A stretch of 64,000 nucleotides of DNA from Bog-756 sp963699055 (GTDB taxonomy: Bacteria; Actinomycetota; Acidimicrobiia; Acidimicrobiales; RAAP-2). This document shows positions 25,749-34,170 of the stretch, in pieces. The stretch is from NCBI GenBank assembly GCA_963699055.1, contig CAVOTA010000002.1, positions 558,001 through 622,000 of the forward strand, read 5' to 3'. Positions within the stretch are counted from its first letter, which is position 1, and the number at the start of each line of letters is the position of its first letter. A model generated the notes under the pieces. That model searched no databases and was not told the origin of the DNA. It worked only from the letters and a program-made list of their open reading frames with translations. The translations under genes and the position numbers were made by a program.

Positions 25749-26809
25749 GCCGGTCCGAACCCGACCCCGCTGCGCACCAGCCCCAGGTCGGCCATGGTGC
25801 GGATGCCGGGGCCTGCCTCGCACAGTGCCGGGATCGAGTTGACGGCCTGCATGGCCGTGGCCACGCTGGCCGCCCGCACGTGTTCGGCCAAGGGCACGTC
25901 CCGCTCGTAGCTCGCCAGGGTCAGCAGGTGGGCCCGGACCGAGGGATCCCCTTCGATGGTGAGGGTCCACCCGTCCTGTGGGGTCGGCCAGTGCGGCGGG
26001 TACTCGCCGCCCACCGTCCACAGAGCGTCGATCTCCACCAGGGTGCGGCCGTCCCGCACCCCCCGCCAGTGCCAGCGCTGGCCGGCCACGGTCCCGGCGG
26101 CCAGGCGGATGCCGAAGATGTCATGGTCCTCCTGGGCGACCACCAGGTCGACCTCGGTGGTGATGGCGTCGAGGGTGGCACCGAGCCCGTCCGCGATCAG
26201 GGCCACCTCCTCCTGGAAGATCCCGCTGTTGAAGGCCAGGAACTCACTGTCCTCGACCGTCACCTCCGCGGGCGGCCGTCCGAAGCGCATGTTCTCGAAC
26301 GTGATGGTCGTGCTCTCGTACAGCGACCAGTCGGCCCGCTCCTGGAGGGTCACCCGCTCGACCGTCCGGCACATGCCGGACAGGGCGAAGGGCAGCACAC
26401 CGCTCAGGTTGCCCGGATTGAGCCCGGTGCCGTGCACCGAGGTGCCGCCCCGCTCGCACGCCGCCAGGAGCCGCTCGAGGTCGGGTCCGGGCAGGGCCCG
26501 CGGGTGGAAGAGGAACGCGGTGGTCACGACGTTGGACCCGTGCGACAGCAGTGTGCACACGTCGTCGAGCGAGGTGCGCCGCGGCATGTAGGCGACGCAG
26601 TCGGCCCCGAGGTCGAGCAGGGCGTCGACGTCCCGGGTCGCCGTCACCCCGAGCGGATCGATGCCGGCCAGCACGCCCAGGTCGACGCCCTCCTTGTCGG
26701 CCGAGTGGACCCAGCCGCCGACCAGCTCGAGGTCGGGCCGACCGGCCATGGCCCGGATCGACTCCACGCCCTGGGCCCCGGTCGCCCACTGGATCACTCG
26801 GTAGCCCAC
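25739..26809 (-). CDS. DapB-like NAD(P)H-dependent dehydrogenase
   Basis: A 356-residue protein from GTG 26809, chosen for GGAGGGGG just upstream and because VGYRVIQWATGAQG begins the cofactor fold. The N-terminal Rossmann domain resembles dihydrodipicolinate reductase and 2,4-diaminopentanoate dehydrogenase (WATGAQGVESIRAM, VVTTAFLFHPRAL, GTGLNPGN). The rest is the alpha/beta domain of the large actinobacterial group often found with steroid and lipid catabolism. The substrate is unknown. Confidence 0.87.
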   Translation of the reverse strand: MGYRVIQWATGAQGVESIRAMAGRPDLELVGGWVHSADKEGVDLGVLAGIDPLGVTATRDVDALLDLGADCVAYMPRRTSLDDVCTLLSHGSNVVTTAFLFHPRALPGPDLERLLAACERGGTSVHGTGLNPGNLSGVLPFALSGMCRTVERVTLQERADWSLYESTTITFENMRFGRPPAEVTVEDSEFLAFNSGIFQEEVALIADGLGATLDAITTEVDLVVAQEDHDIFGIRLAAGTVAGQRWHWRGVRDGRTLVEIDALWTVGGEYPPHWPTPQDGWTLTIEGDPSVRAHLLTLASYERDVPLAEHVRAASVATAMQAVNSIPALCEAGPGIRTMADLGLVRSGVGFGPAQP

Positions 26810-26867
26810 GGTTCCCCCTCCGCTCGTGGCGCCGGGACCCGGTGCCGCCGCCGATCGTAGGGTGGCG

Positions 26868-26881
26868 GCCACCGCGGTGGC
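26868..26881. promoter_or_regulatory. Palindrome in divergent promoter region
   Basis: GCCACCGCGGTGGC is a perfect 14-base palindrome between the divergent DapB-like and MFS genes. A second near-palindrome, GGCGCCGGGACCCGGTGCC, lies at 26828-26846. Either could bind a dimeric repressor; no regulator gene is adjacent. Confidence 0.3.
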
Positions 26882-26915
26882 GGACCTGGCCCGCCGACCC
26901 CGGTAGCGTCACGGC

Positions 26916-28589
26916 GTGACGACTCCTGCGGACGGGGAACAGAGCGCCGCCGCCCCGCGCGGTGCGGCCCGCTCGCCCGTGCTCCTGATCCTGGCATCGG
27001 CCCAGTTCCTGATGACCCTGGACAGCTCGGTCATGAACGTGTCGATCCAGTCGGTGGCCGACGACCTCCACACCACGGTCACCGGGATCCAGACGGCCAT
27101 CACCCTCTACACCCTGGTCATGGCCGCCTTCATGATCACCGGCGGCAAGATCGGCGCCATCATCGGCCGGCGCCGTGCCTTCGCCATCGGTCTGGTCGTG
27201 TACGGCTGCGGCTCGTTCGTGACCGCCATCGCACCCAATCTGACCGTGCTCATCATCGGGTGGTCGCTGCTCGAGGGACTGGGCGCCGCCCTCATCCTCC
27301 CGGCCATCGTGGCCCTGGTGGCCGGCAACGTCCCGAAGGAGGGTCGGTCCGCCGCCTACGGGTTGATCGCCGCCGCCGGCGCCATCGCCGTGGCCGCCGG
27401 TCCGCTCATCGGCGGTGCCGTCACCACCTTCGCCTCGTGGCGGTGGGTGTTCGTGGGCGAGGTGGTCATCGTCGGGGTCATCCTCGCCGTCCTGCGCCGG
27501 ATCCACGACACCCCGCCCGAGCAGCGCAAGCCGTTCGACCTGGTGGGTGCCGGCCTGTCGGTGGTCGGCCTCAGCAGCACGGTCTACGGCGTGCTGCGGT
27601 CGGGCACCTGGGGGTGGGTGCGCCCGAAGCCCGGCGCGCCGACCCTCGGCGGGGTGTCGCTCGTGTTCTGGCTGGTCCTCGCCGGCCTGCTCCTGCTCGG
27701 AGCCCTCGTCGAGTGGGAGTCCCGTCGGGTGTCCACCGGGAAGGAGCCGCTGTTCCGCCCGTCGATGTTCGCCAACCGCCAGATGACCGGCGGGCTGATC
27801 GCCTTCTTCTTCCAGTTCTTCGTCCAGTCCGGCATCTTCTTCACCATCCCCCTCTTCCTCTCGGTCGTGCTCGGGCTGAACGCACTCCAGACGGGTGTCC
27901 GGCTCCTGCCGCTGTCGGTGATGCTCCTCGTCTCCGCACTGGCCGTCCCGAGGCTCGCCCCCCGTGCGTCACCCCGGAACGTGGTGCGGATCGGGCTCCT
28001 CCTGATCCTGGTGGGCGACCTGGTGCTCGTCTCCGGGCTCTCCCCCGGCGCCGGCGCCGGCATCGTGCTGGTGCCGATGGCGCTGATCGGCCTGGGCATC
28101 GGTGCCCTCGCCTCCCAGCTCGGGGCGGTGACGGTGTCGGCCTTCCCCGATTCGTTCAGCGCGGAGATCGGTGGCCTCCAGAACACGTTCACCAACTTCG
28201 GGGCCTCCCTCGGGACCGCCCTGGTCGGCGCCGTGCTGATCGGGAGCCTGAGCACCACCTTCGCCACCGGCGTGGCCGCCAATCCGGCCGTCCCGGCGAG
28301 CGTCGTGGCACAGTCGACCACCACCTTGGAGTCCGGGATCCCCTTCGTGTCCGACGCCGCCCTGCGGGAGCATCTGGCCACGACCGACCTGCCGGCCGGT
28401 ACCCAGGACGCCATCGTGTCCGAGAACGCCTCGGCCCGGCTGGTGGCGCTACGGGTGGCGCTGTCGGTGGTGGCCCTGGTGATCGTGGTGGCGCTGTTCT
28501 TCGCCCGGATGCTGCCCGACCGGTCCCTGTCGGCGGACACCGGCCCGGCCGACGACGGGCCTGGCGGGCGGCCCTCGGTCGAGGACTGA
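26916..28589 (+). CDS. MFS drug-efflux transporter, DHA2 (EmrB/QacA) family
   Basis: A 557-residue protein from GTG 26916 with about 14 hydrophobic helices. Family motifs are ASAQFLMTLDSSVMNVSI in helix 1 (motif D1), GGKIGAIIGRRRAF (motif A) and GPLIGGAVTTFASWRWVF (motif C). It uses the proton gradient to export drugs or metabolites; the substrate is not predictable. It has its own promoter region, divergent from the dehydrogenase. Confidence 0.93.
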   Translation: MTTPADGEQSAAAPRGAARSPVLLILASAQFLMTLDSSVMNVSIQSVADDLHTTVTGIQTAITLYTLVMAAFMITGGKIGAIIGRRRAFAIGLVVYGCGSFVTAIAPNLTVLIIGWSLLEGLGAALILPAIVALVAGNVPKEGRSAAYGLIAAAGAIAVAAGPLIGGAVTTFASWRWVFVGEVVIVGVILAVLRRIHDTPPEQRKPFDLVGAGLSVVGLSSTVYGVLRSGTWGWVRPKPGAPTLGGVSLVFWLVLAGLLLLGALVEWESRRVSTGKEPLFRPSMFANRQMTGGLIAFFFQFFVQSGIFFTIPLFLSVVLGLNALQTGVRLLPLSVMLLVSALAVPRLAPRASPRNVVRIGLLLILVGDLVLVSGLSPGAGAGIVLVPMALIGLGIGALASQLGAVTVSAFPDSFSAEIGGLQNTFTNFGASLGTALVGAVLIGSLSTTFATGVAANPAVPASVVAQSTTTLESGIPFVSDAALREHLATTDLPAGTQDAIVSENASARLVALRVALSVVALVIVVALFFARMLPDRSLSADTGPADDGPGGRPSVED

Positions 28590-28707
28590 GCCCGGCACCG
28601 GACCGCGAATCCCCAGGTCAGCCGTATCGGCCCCGTGGGCCCCCCGGGGGACCAGGTGATTTCCCCCGGGGAGAAGGTCACCGGTCCCGACGGTTGGCCG
28701 AACCCGG

Positions 28708-28734
28708 TAAAGGTGGGCGCCCCGGGCGCCGATA
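28708..28734 (+). promoter_or_regulatory. Sigma-28 (FliA/WhiG)-type promoter of the third GGDEF gene
   Basis: TAAAG (28708-28712), 15 bases, GCCGATA (28728-28734). This is the closest of the set to the textbook FliA/WhiG sequence. The predicted start site coincides with the GTG start codon at 28742, so a leaderless transcript is likely. Confidence 0.65.
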
Positions 28735-28741
28735 CCCGGAT

Positions 28742-30232
28742 GTGCGATTCGACCTCGTCCACCCGACGCCACGGCAGCTCCGTGACGGGGTGACCTGCGG
28801 ACTCATCGCCGAGTCGATCATGGTGCCGGTGCTGTTGACGCTGACGTTCGTCAACCACACCTCGGTCCGTTGGGGCTACATGCTCGGGGCGATCGCCTGC
28901 ATCCTCGCCTCCATCGCCTACCAAGGTGTGTTCTCCCTGGTCACCAGGGGTGAGGCCAGCGTGCGCTCACAGGCGAACTCGTGGTTCGTCATCGCCTGCC
29001 TGGCCCTCGCCGGCCTGGCCTGCATCGAGCTGTCGACGGCGACGCCCGCCGCCCTGTACACGCCGGCGATGCTGGTGGGCGTCATCTTCGTGTCCATCGT
29101 CGGGGACCGCCGGATGCAGCTGGTGGTCGACCTGTACGCCATGGCCCTCATCGCCCTGATCGGGTGGGTGCAGGGACTCCGGGGCGGCGAGTTCGTCGTC
29201 TCGATGGTGGTGTACGCCTCCACCATCGCCGTCGTCAACTTCATCTGTGCCCGCACGGTGGGATCGCTGACCGGGCAGATCAACTTCTCCCAGGCGCTGG
29301 AGTCGCTCAACGAGTGCTTCGACGAAGTCGGGATCGACGCCGCCCGGCCCACCTCCGAGACGTTCGTCGAGATCTTCTCCCGGGGCCTCCCCTACGTGGC
29401 CTCCATCGTGCCCGCCCAGCGGGTGGCGGTGTTCACCCGCAACGGTTCGATCCAGCGGTTCACCCTGGTGGCGGCGTGGCCGGACCTCGACACCGACCCC
29501 GGCGACCTCGCCCGACTGCCCGCCGTGGCCACCTCACTGGCCGACAACTCGGTGGTGCTCGACCCGTGGCACTGCGTCCTGCCGGTCGGCTACTCGCCCG
29601 ACGGCGAGCTGGTCATGGTCGTGGAGCGCACCCTGCCCGACGGCCGCGGGGACGCCCGCACGGCCGAGGAGGTCGGCCTGCTCGCCGCGGCGTTCCTGCG
29701 CGTGACCAGCCGGGTCAACTTCGTCAACGGACTCCACACCGAGAGCCGCACCGACCCGCTGACCGGCCTGGCCAACCGCCGGAGCCTGATGGAGCGCATC
29801 GAGATGGAGATGGCCCACGCGCTGCGGGCGGAGACGCCGCTGAGCGTGGCCATGATCGACCTCGACCACTTCAAGGACTTCAACGACCGCTACGGCCACG
29901 TGGTGGGCGACACCGTCCTGCGCTCGATGGCCGCCATGATGGTCTCCAACACCCGCGACCAGGACCTGGTGGCCCGCTACGGCGGCGAGGAGTTCTGCCT
30001 CGTGCTCCCCGACACCGATCTGCTCGGTGGGCACCACCTGCTCGACCACCTCCGCAACGGCGGACGGGACTCGACCACCGCCCTCGAGGTCACCATGTCG
30101 GTCGGGCTCACCAGCTGGGACGGCATCGAGGACCCGATGTCCTTCATCGACCGGGCCGACCGTGCCCTCTACCAGGCCAAGAACTCCGGCCGCGACCGGG
30201 TCGTCTCGATCGCCGCCTACACCGAGTCGTAA
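28742..30232 (+). CDS. Membrane-bound diguanylate cyclase (GGEEF)
   Basis: A 496-residue protein from GTG 28742, the first start after a sigma-28-like promoter. Six hydrophobic helices occupy ~20-180. A ~150-residue GAF-like sensory region follows, then a GGDEF domain with RYGGEEFCLVLPDTD near 413 and the closing RADRALYQAKNSGRDRV. The GGEEF loop is a fully active form. No EAL domain, so it should only make c-di-GMP. The MFS gene upstream ends 152 bases before and is probably separate. Confidence 0.94.
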   Translation: MRFDLVHPTPRQLRDGVTCGLIAESIMVPVLLTLTFVNHTSVRWGYMLGAIACILASIAYQGVFSLVTRGEASVRSQANSWFVIACLALAGLACIELSTATPAALYTPAMLVGVIFVSIVGDRRMQLVVDLYAMALIALIGWVQGLRGGEFVVSMVVYASTIAVVNFICARTVGSLTGQINFSQALESLNECFDEVGIDAARPTSETFVEIFSRGLPYVASIVPAQRVAVFTRNGSIQRFTLVAAWPDLDTDPGDLARLPAVATSLADNSVVLDPWHCVLPVGYSPDGELVMVVERTLPDGRGDARTAEEVGLLAAAFLRVTSRVNFVNGLHTESRTDPLTGLANRRSLMERIEMEMAHALRAETPLSVAMIDLDHFKDFNDRYGHVVGDTVLRSMAAMMVSNTRDQDLVARYGGEEFCLVLPDTDLLGGHHLLDHLRNGGRDSTTALEVTMSVGLTSWDGIEDPMSFIDRADRALYQAKNSGRDRVVSIAAYTES

Positions 30233-30272
30233 AGGTGCCGGGTCGCCACCGCGGCGTGCCGGCCGGGACGGA

Positions 30273-30440
30273 TCACTCCTCGGCCGCCATGACCAGGTAG
30301 ACGTTCTCGTCGACGGCGAACGAGTTCACCAGCGTGTAGCCCTGGGCGGCCAGCGCGTCGAGCTCACCCTCGAGTTCCACCCGGCGCTCGGCGACCACCA
30401 GCCGCCCGCCGTGGAGCCGCAGCACCTTGTGCCTCCTCAT
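30273..30440 (-). CDS. Small protein of unknown function
   Basis: A 55-residue protein starting at ATG 30440, overlapping the stop of the PIG-L gene (ATGA), hence translationally coupled to it. The sequence (VVAERRVELEGELDALAAQGYTLVNSFAVDENVYLVM) has the helix-then-strands look of DUF4177-like proteins. Its coupling to the deacetylase is the only clue to its role. Confidence 0.7.
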   Translation of the reverse strand: MRRHKVLRLHGGRLVVAERRVELEGELDALAAQGYTLVNSFAVDENVYLVMAAEE

Positions 30441-31282
30441 CGGGCCACCTCCTCGGTCGTGGCGCCGCCGGCGAGCTCGCCGGTGGGTGCGATCACCAGT
30501 CCGCGCTCGCGCACCCCGTCGCCCAGTCCGACGGGCTCCGGACGCACCCGGACGAACCACTCCTGCCCCCACACCTGCCGGAACACGTCGTCGGGCATCT
30601 GGAGGAAGAAGCTGTCCTCGGAGATCTGGCTGGCGTGCGCCCGCATGGCCTCGCGCTTCGCCCCGATCCACGGCGTCACGTCCAGCTCGGTGGTGATCCG
30701 CTCCGACGGCTCGCCCATGGTGTCGGCGCCCTCGAGGTTGTCCTCCCCCAGCAGGCCGGACTCCGCCGCCTGCCGGCGCAGCGCCACCATGAAGCCACGG
30801 TCCATGGTGGCCAGGTAGACCGCCGGGGTCGCCGCCACGTCGGCGGCGGCCATCCCGACCACGTGCACCTGGACGTGGTCCGGGTGCCCGTAGCCGCCGT
30901 GCTCGTCGTAGGTGACGAGGACGTCCGAACCCTCCTCCTCCAAGATGGCGGCCAGTCGGCCGGCCGCCTCGTCGGTGTCCGCCGTGGCGAACACGTCGCG
31001 GCGGCTGTTGGAGTCCTCACCCTCCATGCCCGAGTCGTGGTAGCCGAGGAAGAGCTGCCGTGAGACGCCCAGCACGGTGGCCGCCTCGGCCAACTCGGCG
31101 GCCCGCCGCTCGCCCAGGGTCTCGCCGGGCCGGAGGAGGCCGTCGGGGACCTCCCCCAGTTCGCCTCCGGTGGCGGTCACCAGGACGACCCGGTGACCGG
31201 CCGCGGCCAGGGACGCCATGGTGCCGCCGGTGGCGATCGCCTCGTCGTCGGGGTGGGCGTGGAAGAAGGTGACGGTGGCCAT
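30437..31282 (-). CDS. PIG-L family N-deacetylase (LmbE-like)
   Basis: A 281-residue protein from ATG 31282. The zinc motif AHPDDE is at residues 9-14 and the third ligand is in HGGYGHPDHVQVH. The family includes MshB and Mca of mycothiol metabolism, which deacetylate GlcNAc-linked substrates or cleave mycothiol conjugates. It lacks the VCCTGGEEG segment of the Mca-like gene at 44367, so a different substrate is likely. Forms an operon with the 55-residue protein that follows. Confidence 0.9.
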   Translation of the reverse strand: MATVTFFHAHPDDEAIATGGTMASLAAAGHRVVLVTATGGELGEVPDGLLRPGETLGERRAAELAEAATVLGVSRQLFLGYHDSGMEGEDSNSRRDVFATADTDEAAGRLAAILEEEGSDVLVTYDEHGGYGHPDHVQVHVVGMAAADVAATPAVYLATMDRGFMVALRRQAAESGLLGEDNLEGADTMGEPSERITTELDVTPWIGAKREAMRAHASQISEDSFFLQMPDDVFRQVWGQEWFVRVRPEPVGLGDGVRERGLVIAPTGELAGGATTEEVAR

Positions 31283-31314
31283 TTCCCGCACCCTACCGGG
31301 ACGGGGGCCGCCAC

Positions 31315-31659
31315 TCAGCCGAAGGGCAGCTGCGGCGCCTGGGCCAGGGACAGCTCGCCGGCCGTCGCCTTGGCCGCGGACCGCCGGCGCCCCGATCCCG
31401 TGACGGCGAACACCCGGTCGGGCTCGAAGGAGCGGATGACCCGGTCGCCGGGTCGCCCCCCGACCACCTCCACCGACTCGGCCCCGTTGTTGGTGTTGCG
31501 CACATGGGCCCGGAACATCCACGTGGCGCCGCGCATCGACAGCCCGCTGATGACCACGGGGTCGCCGGCGCGCAGCCCGTTCCACGCCTCGGTGCGTTCG
31601 AGGTGGGCGGCGGCGCTCCGGGCGGCCTTCCTGGCCCCGGCGGTGGACCCCCGGCTCAG
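31315..31659 (-). CDS. Uncharacterised protein, apparent CTG start, coupled to dedA
   Basis: A 114-residue protein. There is no ATG, GTG or TTG at a sensible place; a CTG at 31659 sits inside the dedA stop (CTGA), with GAGGAG five bases before it. The conserved body is WNGLRAGDPVVISGLSMRGATWMFRAHVRNTNNG, then VEVVGGRPGDRVIRSFEPDRVF, which looks like a small beta-barrel; the C-terminus is Ala/Arg-rich. It resembles hypothetical proteins of related actinobacteria. Function unknown. Confidence 0.65.
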   Translation of the reverse strand: MSRGSTAGARKAARSAAAHLERTEAWNGLRAGDPVVISGLSMRGATWMFRAHVRNTNNGAESVEVVGGRPGDRVIRSFEPDRVFAVTGSGRRRSAAKATAGELSLAQAPQLPFG

Positions 31660-32291
31660 CGTCGCTCCTCGCGCAGTGTCCGGAGCCGGTGCCAGAACAG
31701 GAGGGCGACGGCCACCACGGCCACCAGTGCGATCACGTAGCCGGCGTCGCTGAACGACTTCTGCACGTGGTCGTAGCTCGACCCCAGCGAGTCGCCGAGG
31801 AGCGCCAGCGCCGTGCACCAGATGGCGCAGCCGATGACGGTGAAGATCACGAACTTGCCGATCGCCATCTCGGCGAGGCCGGCGGCAAAGGAGACGAACG
31901 AGCGCAGCAGCGGGATGAACCGCCCGAAGAGCACCAGCGGCTCGCCGTGCCGCTCGAACCAGGCCTCGGCCCGGTCCAGGTCCTTGTGGGTCAACAGCAC
32001 GTACTTGCCGAACCGGTCGACGAGTGGGCGACCCCCGAAGTAGCCGATCAGGTAGCCGGCCAGCGACCCGAGGAGCTCGCCGGCCACCGCCACGAGGATG
32101 ACCGCCACCAGCGAGAGGTGGAACACCTCGGGGAGCGCCTGCCCGTCCGCCGCCAGCTTGTGGACCTCGCCGCTGGCCAGGGCGCCGCCGCCGATGATGG
32201 CGAGTTCGGAGCCGACCGGCAGTCCCATCGACGAGACGAAGCTCAGGAGGAAGATGGCGAGGTAGCTGTAGTGGTAGAGGAAGTTGGTCAT
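31656..32291 (-). CDS. DedA family membrane protein
   Basis: A 211-residue protein from ATG 32291, with AGGGGG upstream. Signature segments are FVSSMGLPVGSELAIIGGG, ELLGSLAGYLIGYFGGRP and FGRFIPLLRSFVSFAAGLAEM, the re-entrant-loop pattern with the essential Arg/Pro of DedA/VTT proteins. Members flip or recycle polyprenyl and other lipid carriers, or act on membrane potential. Coupled to the small CTG-start gene downstream. Confidence 0.92.
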   Translation of the reverse strand: MTNFLYHYSYLAIFLLSFVSSMGLPVGSELAIIGGGALASGEVHKLAADGQALPEVFHLSLVAVILVAVAGELLGSLAGYLIGYFGGRPLVDRFGKYVLLTHKDLDRAEAWFERHGEPLVLFGRFIPLLRSFVSFAAGLAEMAIGKFVIFTVIGCAIWCTALALLGDSLGSSYDHVQKSFSDAGYVIALVAVVAVALLFWHRLRTLREERR

Positions 32292-32433
32292 GTCGCCCCC
32301 TGTCTAGTCGGTGGCACGCGGGCCGTCGTGCCACCGGGCGGGTCGCGTCAGGTGCCCGTCAGGCGGCCCGGGCCGCCCCGGACCCGGGGTCCGGACGGGA
32401 CGGCGGCCGGGTGCGGTCGGCTACCGTCGGCCC

Positions 32434-33339
32434 GTGCCCAACGGACCGGATCCCTCCGCCGCACCCGCCCGCACCGTCACCACGCCGGACGGCGTCGAGC
32501 TCGCCCTCTACGACTTCGGCGGCACCGGCGACGACCTCCTGCTGGTGCACGCCACCGGGTTCTGCGCCGGCGTGCTGCAACCGCTCGCCCGGGCCCTGGG
32601 CGACCGGTTCCGCTGCCTCGCCCTCGACCTGCGGGGCCACGGGCGATCGGGCCGCCCGGCCGACGGCAGCTTCGACTGGTCCGGGTTCGCCACCGACGTG
32701 CTGTGTGCCGTCGACGCCTTCGGACTGGTCGGAGCGGCGGGTGTCGGCCATTCGTGCGGCGGGGCGTCACTGCTGCTCGCCGAACAGCGGCGGCCCGGGA
32801 CCTTCCGCTCCCTCTACCTCTTCGAGCCGGTGGTCATGCCCGACCAGCCGGTCCCGTTCGACCTGGCGGACAACCCGCTGTCCCGGGGTGCCCGGCGGCG
32901 ACGCGAGACCTTCCCGAACGCGGAGGACGCCTTCGTCAACTTCTCGTCGAAGCCGCCCTTCGCCACCCTCGACCCGGCCGTCCTGCTGCGCTACGTGGAG
33001 GACGGGTTCGAGCCGGTCCCCGACACCGAGGGCGGTGACGGCGAGTCCATCCGCCTCCGGTGCCGTCGGGAGGACGAGGCCGAGGTCTACGTCCACGGGT
33101 TCGACCACGGCGCCTTCGGACGACTGGGGGAGATCGGCTGCCCGGTGACCTTCGCGTTCGGCACCGGCACCGACGCCTTCGGCGCCCGGATCATGGGCGC
33201 CGACGCCGCCCGGGTGCCGGTGTCGACCGTGGAGGCCGTCGACGGGGTCGGTCACTTCGGGCCGCTCGAACAGCCCGTCCGGGTCGCCGGGCGTGTCCGG
33301 GCCGCGCTGGGTCCCCCCGATGGCACACCCCGGCCGTAG
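32434..33339 (+). CDS. Alpha/beta hydrolase
   Basis: A 301-residue protein from GTG 32434. It has the oxyanion segment VHATGFCAGV, the DLRGHGRSG strand, the nucleophile elbow GHSCGG (Ser ~109) and a closing His in VDGVGHFGPLEQP. The acid residue is probably in FAFGTGTDAFG. This is the epoxide hydrolase/esterase-like cytosolic group, with no signal peptide. The substrate is unknown. The next gene follows after 9 bases, so they probably share an operon. Confidence 0.88.
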   Translation: MPNGPDPSAAPARTVTTPDGVELALYDFGGTGDDLLLVHATGFCAGVLQPLARALGDRFRCLALDLRGHGRSGRPADGSFDWSGFATDVLCAVDAFGLVGAAGVGHSCGGASLLLAEQRRPGTFRSLYLFEPVVMPDQPVPFDLADNPLSRGARRRRETFPNAEDAFVNFSSKPPFATLDPAVLLRYVEDGFEPVPDTEGGDGESIRLRCRREDEAEVYVHGFDHGAFGRLGEIGCPVTFAFGTGTDAFGARIMGADAARVPVSTVEAVDGVGHFGPLEQPVRVAGRVRAALGPPDGTPRP

Positions 33340-33348
33340 TCTCTGGGG

Positions 33349-34170
33349 GTGCCGTTCGAACCCCCCCGGTCGTTGTCGCCGTCCAAGGTGTCGTCCTTCC
33401 GGGACTGCGCGCTGGCCTTCCGGTTCACCGCCATCGAACGCCTGCCCGACCCGGCCACCATCTGGACCGTCAAGGGGACGCTGGTGCACACCGCCCTCGA
33501 GCAGCTGTTCTGGAACCACCCGCGCGGCGCACGCTCGCCGGCGGCGGCCGCCGCCGAGCTCGACGCCGCCTGGACCGTCCTGCAGGACGACGCCGACTAC
33601 CTGTCGCTCGGACTCGGTCCGGACGCCGCCGAGGCGTTCCACGGGGACGCCGCCGCCCTGGTGCGCAACTACTTCTCGCTGGAGGACCCGGACGAGATCA
33701 CCCCGGTCGGCGTCGAATTGACGCTCGAGGCCCGACTCGGGGACGTCCGCCTCCGTGGCATCCTGGACCGGCTCGACCGCACGCCCGAGGGTGACCTGGT
33801 CGTGGTCGACTACAAGACCGGGCGGGCACCCCCACCCGCCTACGAGCAGTCGAAGCTGGCCGGTGTGCAGCTCTACGCCCTGCTGTGCCAGGAGGTCCTC
33901 GGACAGCGCCCGGTGCAGGTCCGACTGCTCCATCTGAAGGAACCCACGGTCATCACCGCCGAGCCGACGGCGCAGGGCCTGCGGGGCCAGCGGACCAAGA
34001 CGCTGGCCGTGTGGTCGGCCATCGAGCGGGCCTGCCGCGACGAGGACTTCCGCCCTAGGACGGGTCCGCTGTGCCGGTTCTGCCGGTTCCGCGACTTCTG
34101 CCCGGCCTACGGCGGCGACCCCTCGCTGGCCGCCGCCGCGCTGGGCACGGCGGACCGGGGGGCGGCATGA
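33349..34170 (+). CDS. RecB/Cas4-like PD-(D/E)XK nuclease with iron-sulfur cysteines
   Basis: A 273-residue protein from GTG 33349. Cys20 in SSFRDC and Cys242, 245, 251 near the C-terminus form the four-cysteine 4Fe-4S clasp of AddB/Cas4-type nucleases. The nuclease core shows His47 (GTLVHTALEQ), Asp140 (GILDRLDR), Asp154 and Lys156 (VVDYKTGRAP). This is the stand-alone actinobacterial RecB-family exonuclease, expected to resect DNA ends. No CRISPR array is nearby. The next gene overlaps its stop (ATGA). Confidence 0.92.
   Translation: MPFEPPRSLSPSKVSSFRDCALAFRFTAIERLPDPATIWTVKGTLVHTALEQLFWNHPRGARSPAAAAAELDAAWTVLQDDADYLSLGLGPDAAEAFHGDAAALVRNYFSLEDPDEITPVGVELTLEARLGDVRLRGILDRLDRTPEGDLVVVDYKTGRAPPPAYEQSKLAGVQLYALLCQEVLGQRPVQVRLLHLKEPTVITAEPTAQGLRGQRTKTLAVWSAIERACRDEDFRPRTGPLCRFCRFRDFCPAYGGDPSLAAAALGTADRGAA

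Noticed and set aside
28640..28690. c-di-GMP riboswitch before the third GGDEF gene
   Set aside because: The region has GC-rich hairpins but not the GEMM core; the proposed promoter lies between it and the gene, so it would not be in the transcript.
33349..34170. Cas4 of a CRISPR system
   Set aside because: The nuclease has Cas4-like cysteines, but there is no repeat array or other cas gene; the stand-alone RecB-type exonuclease is the better reading.
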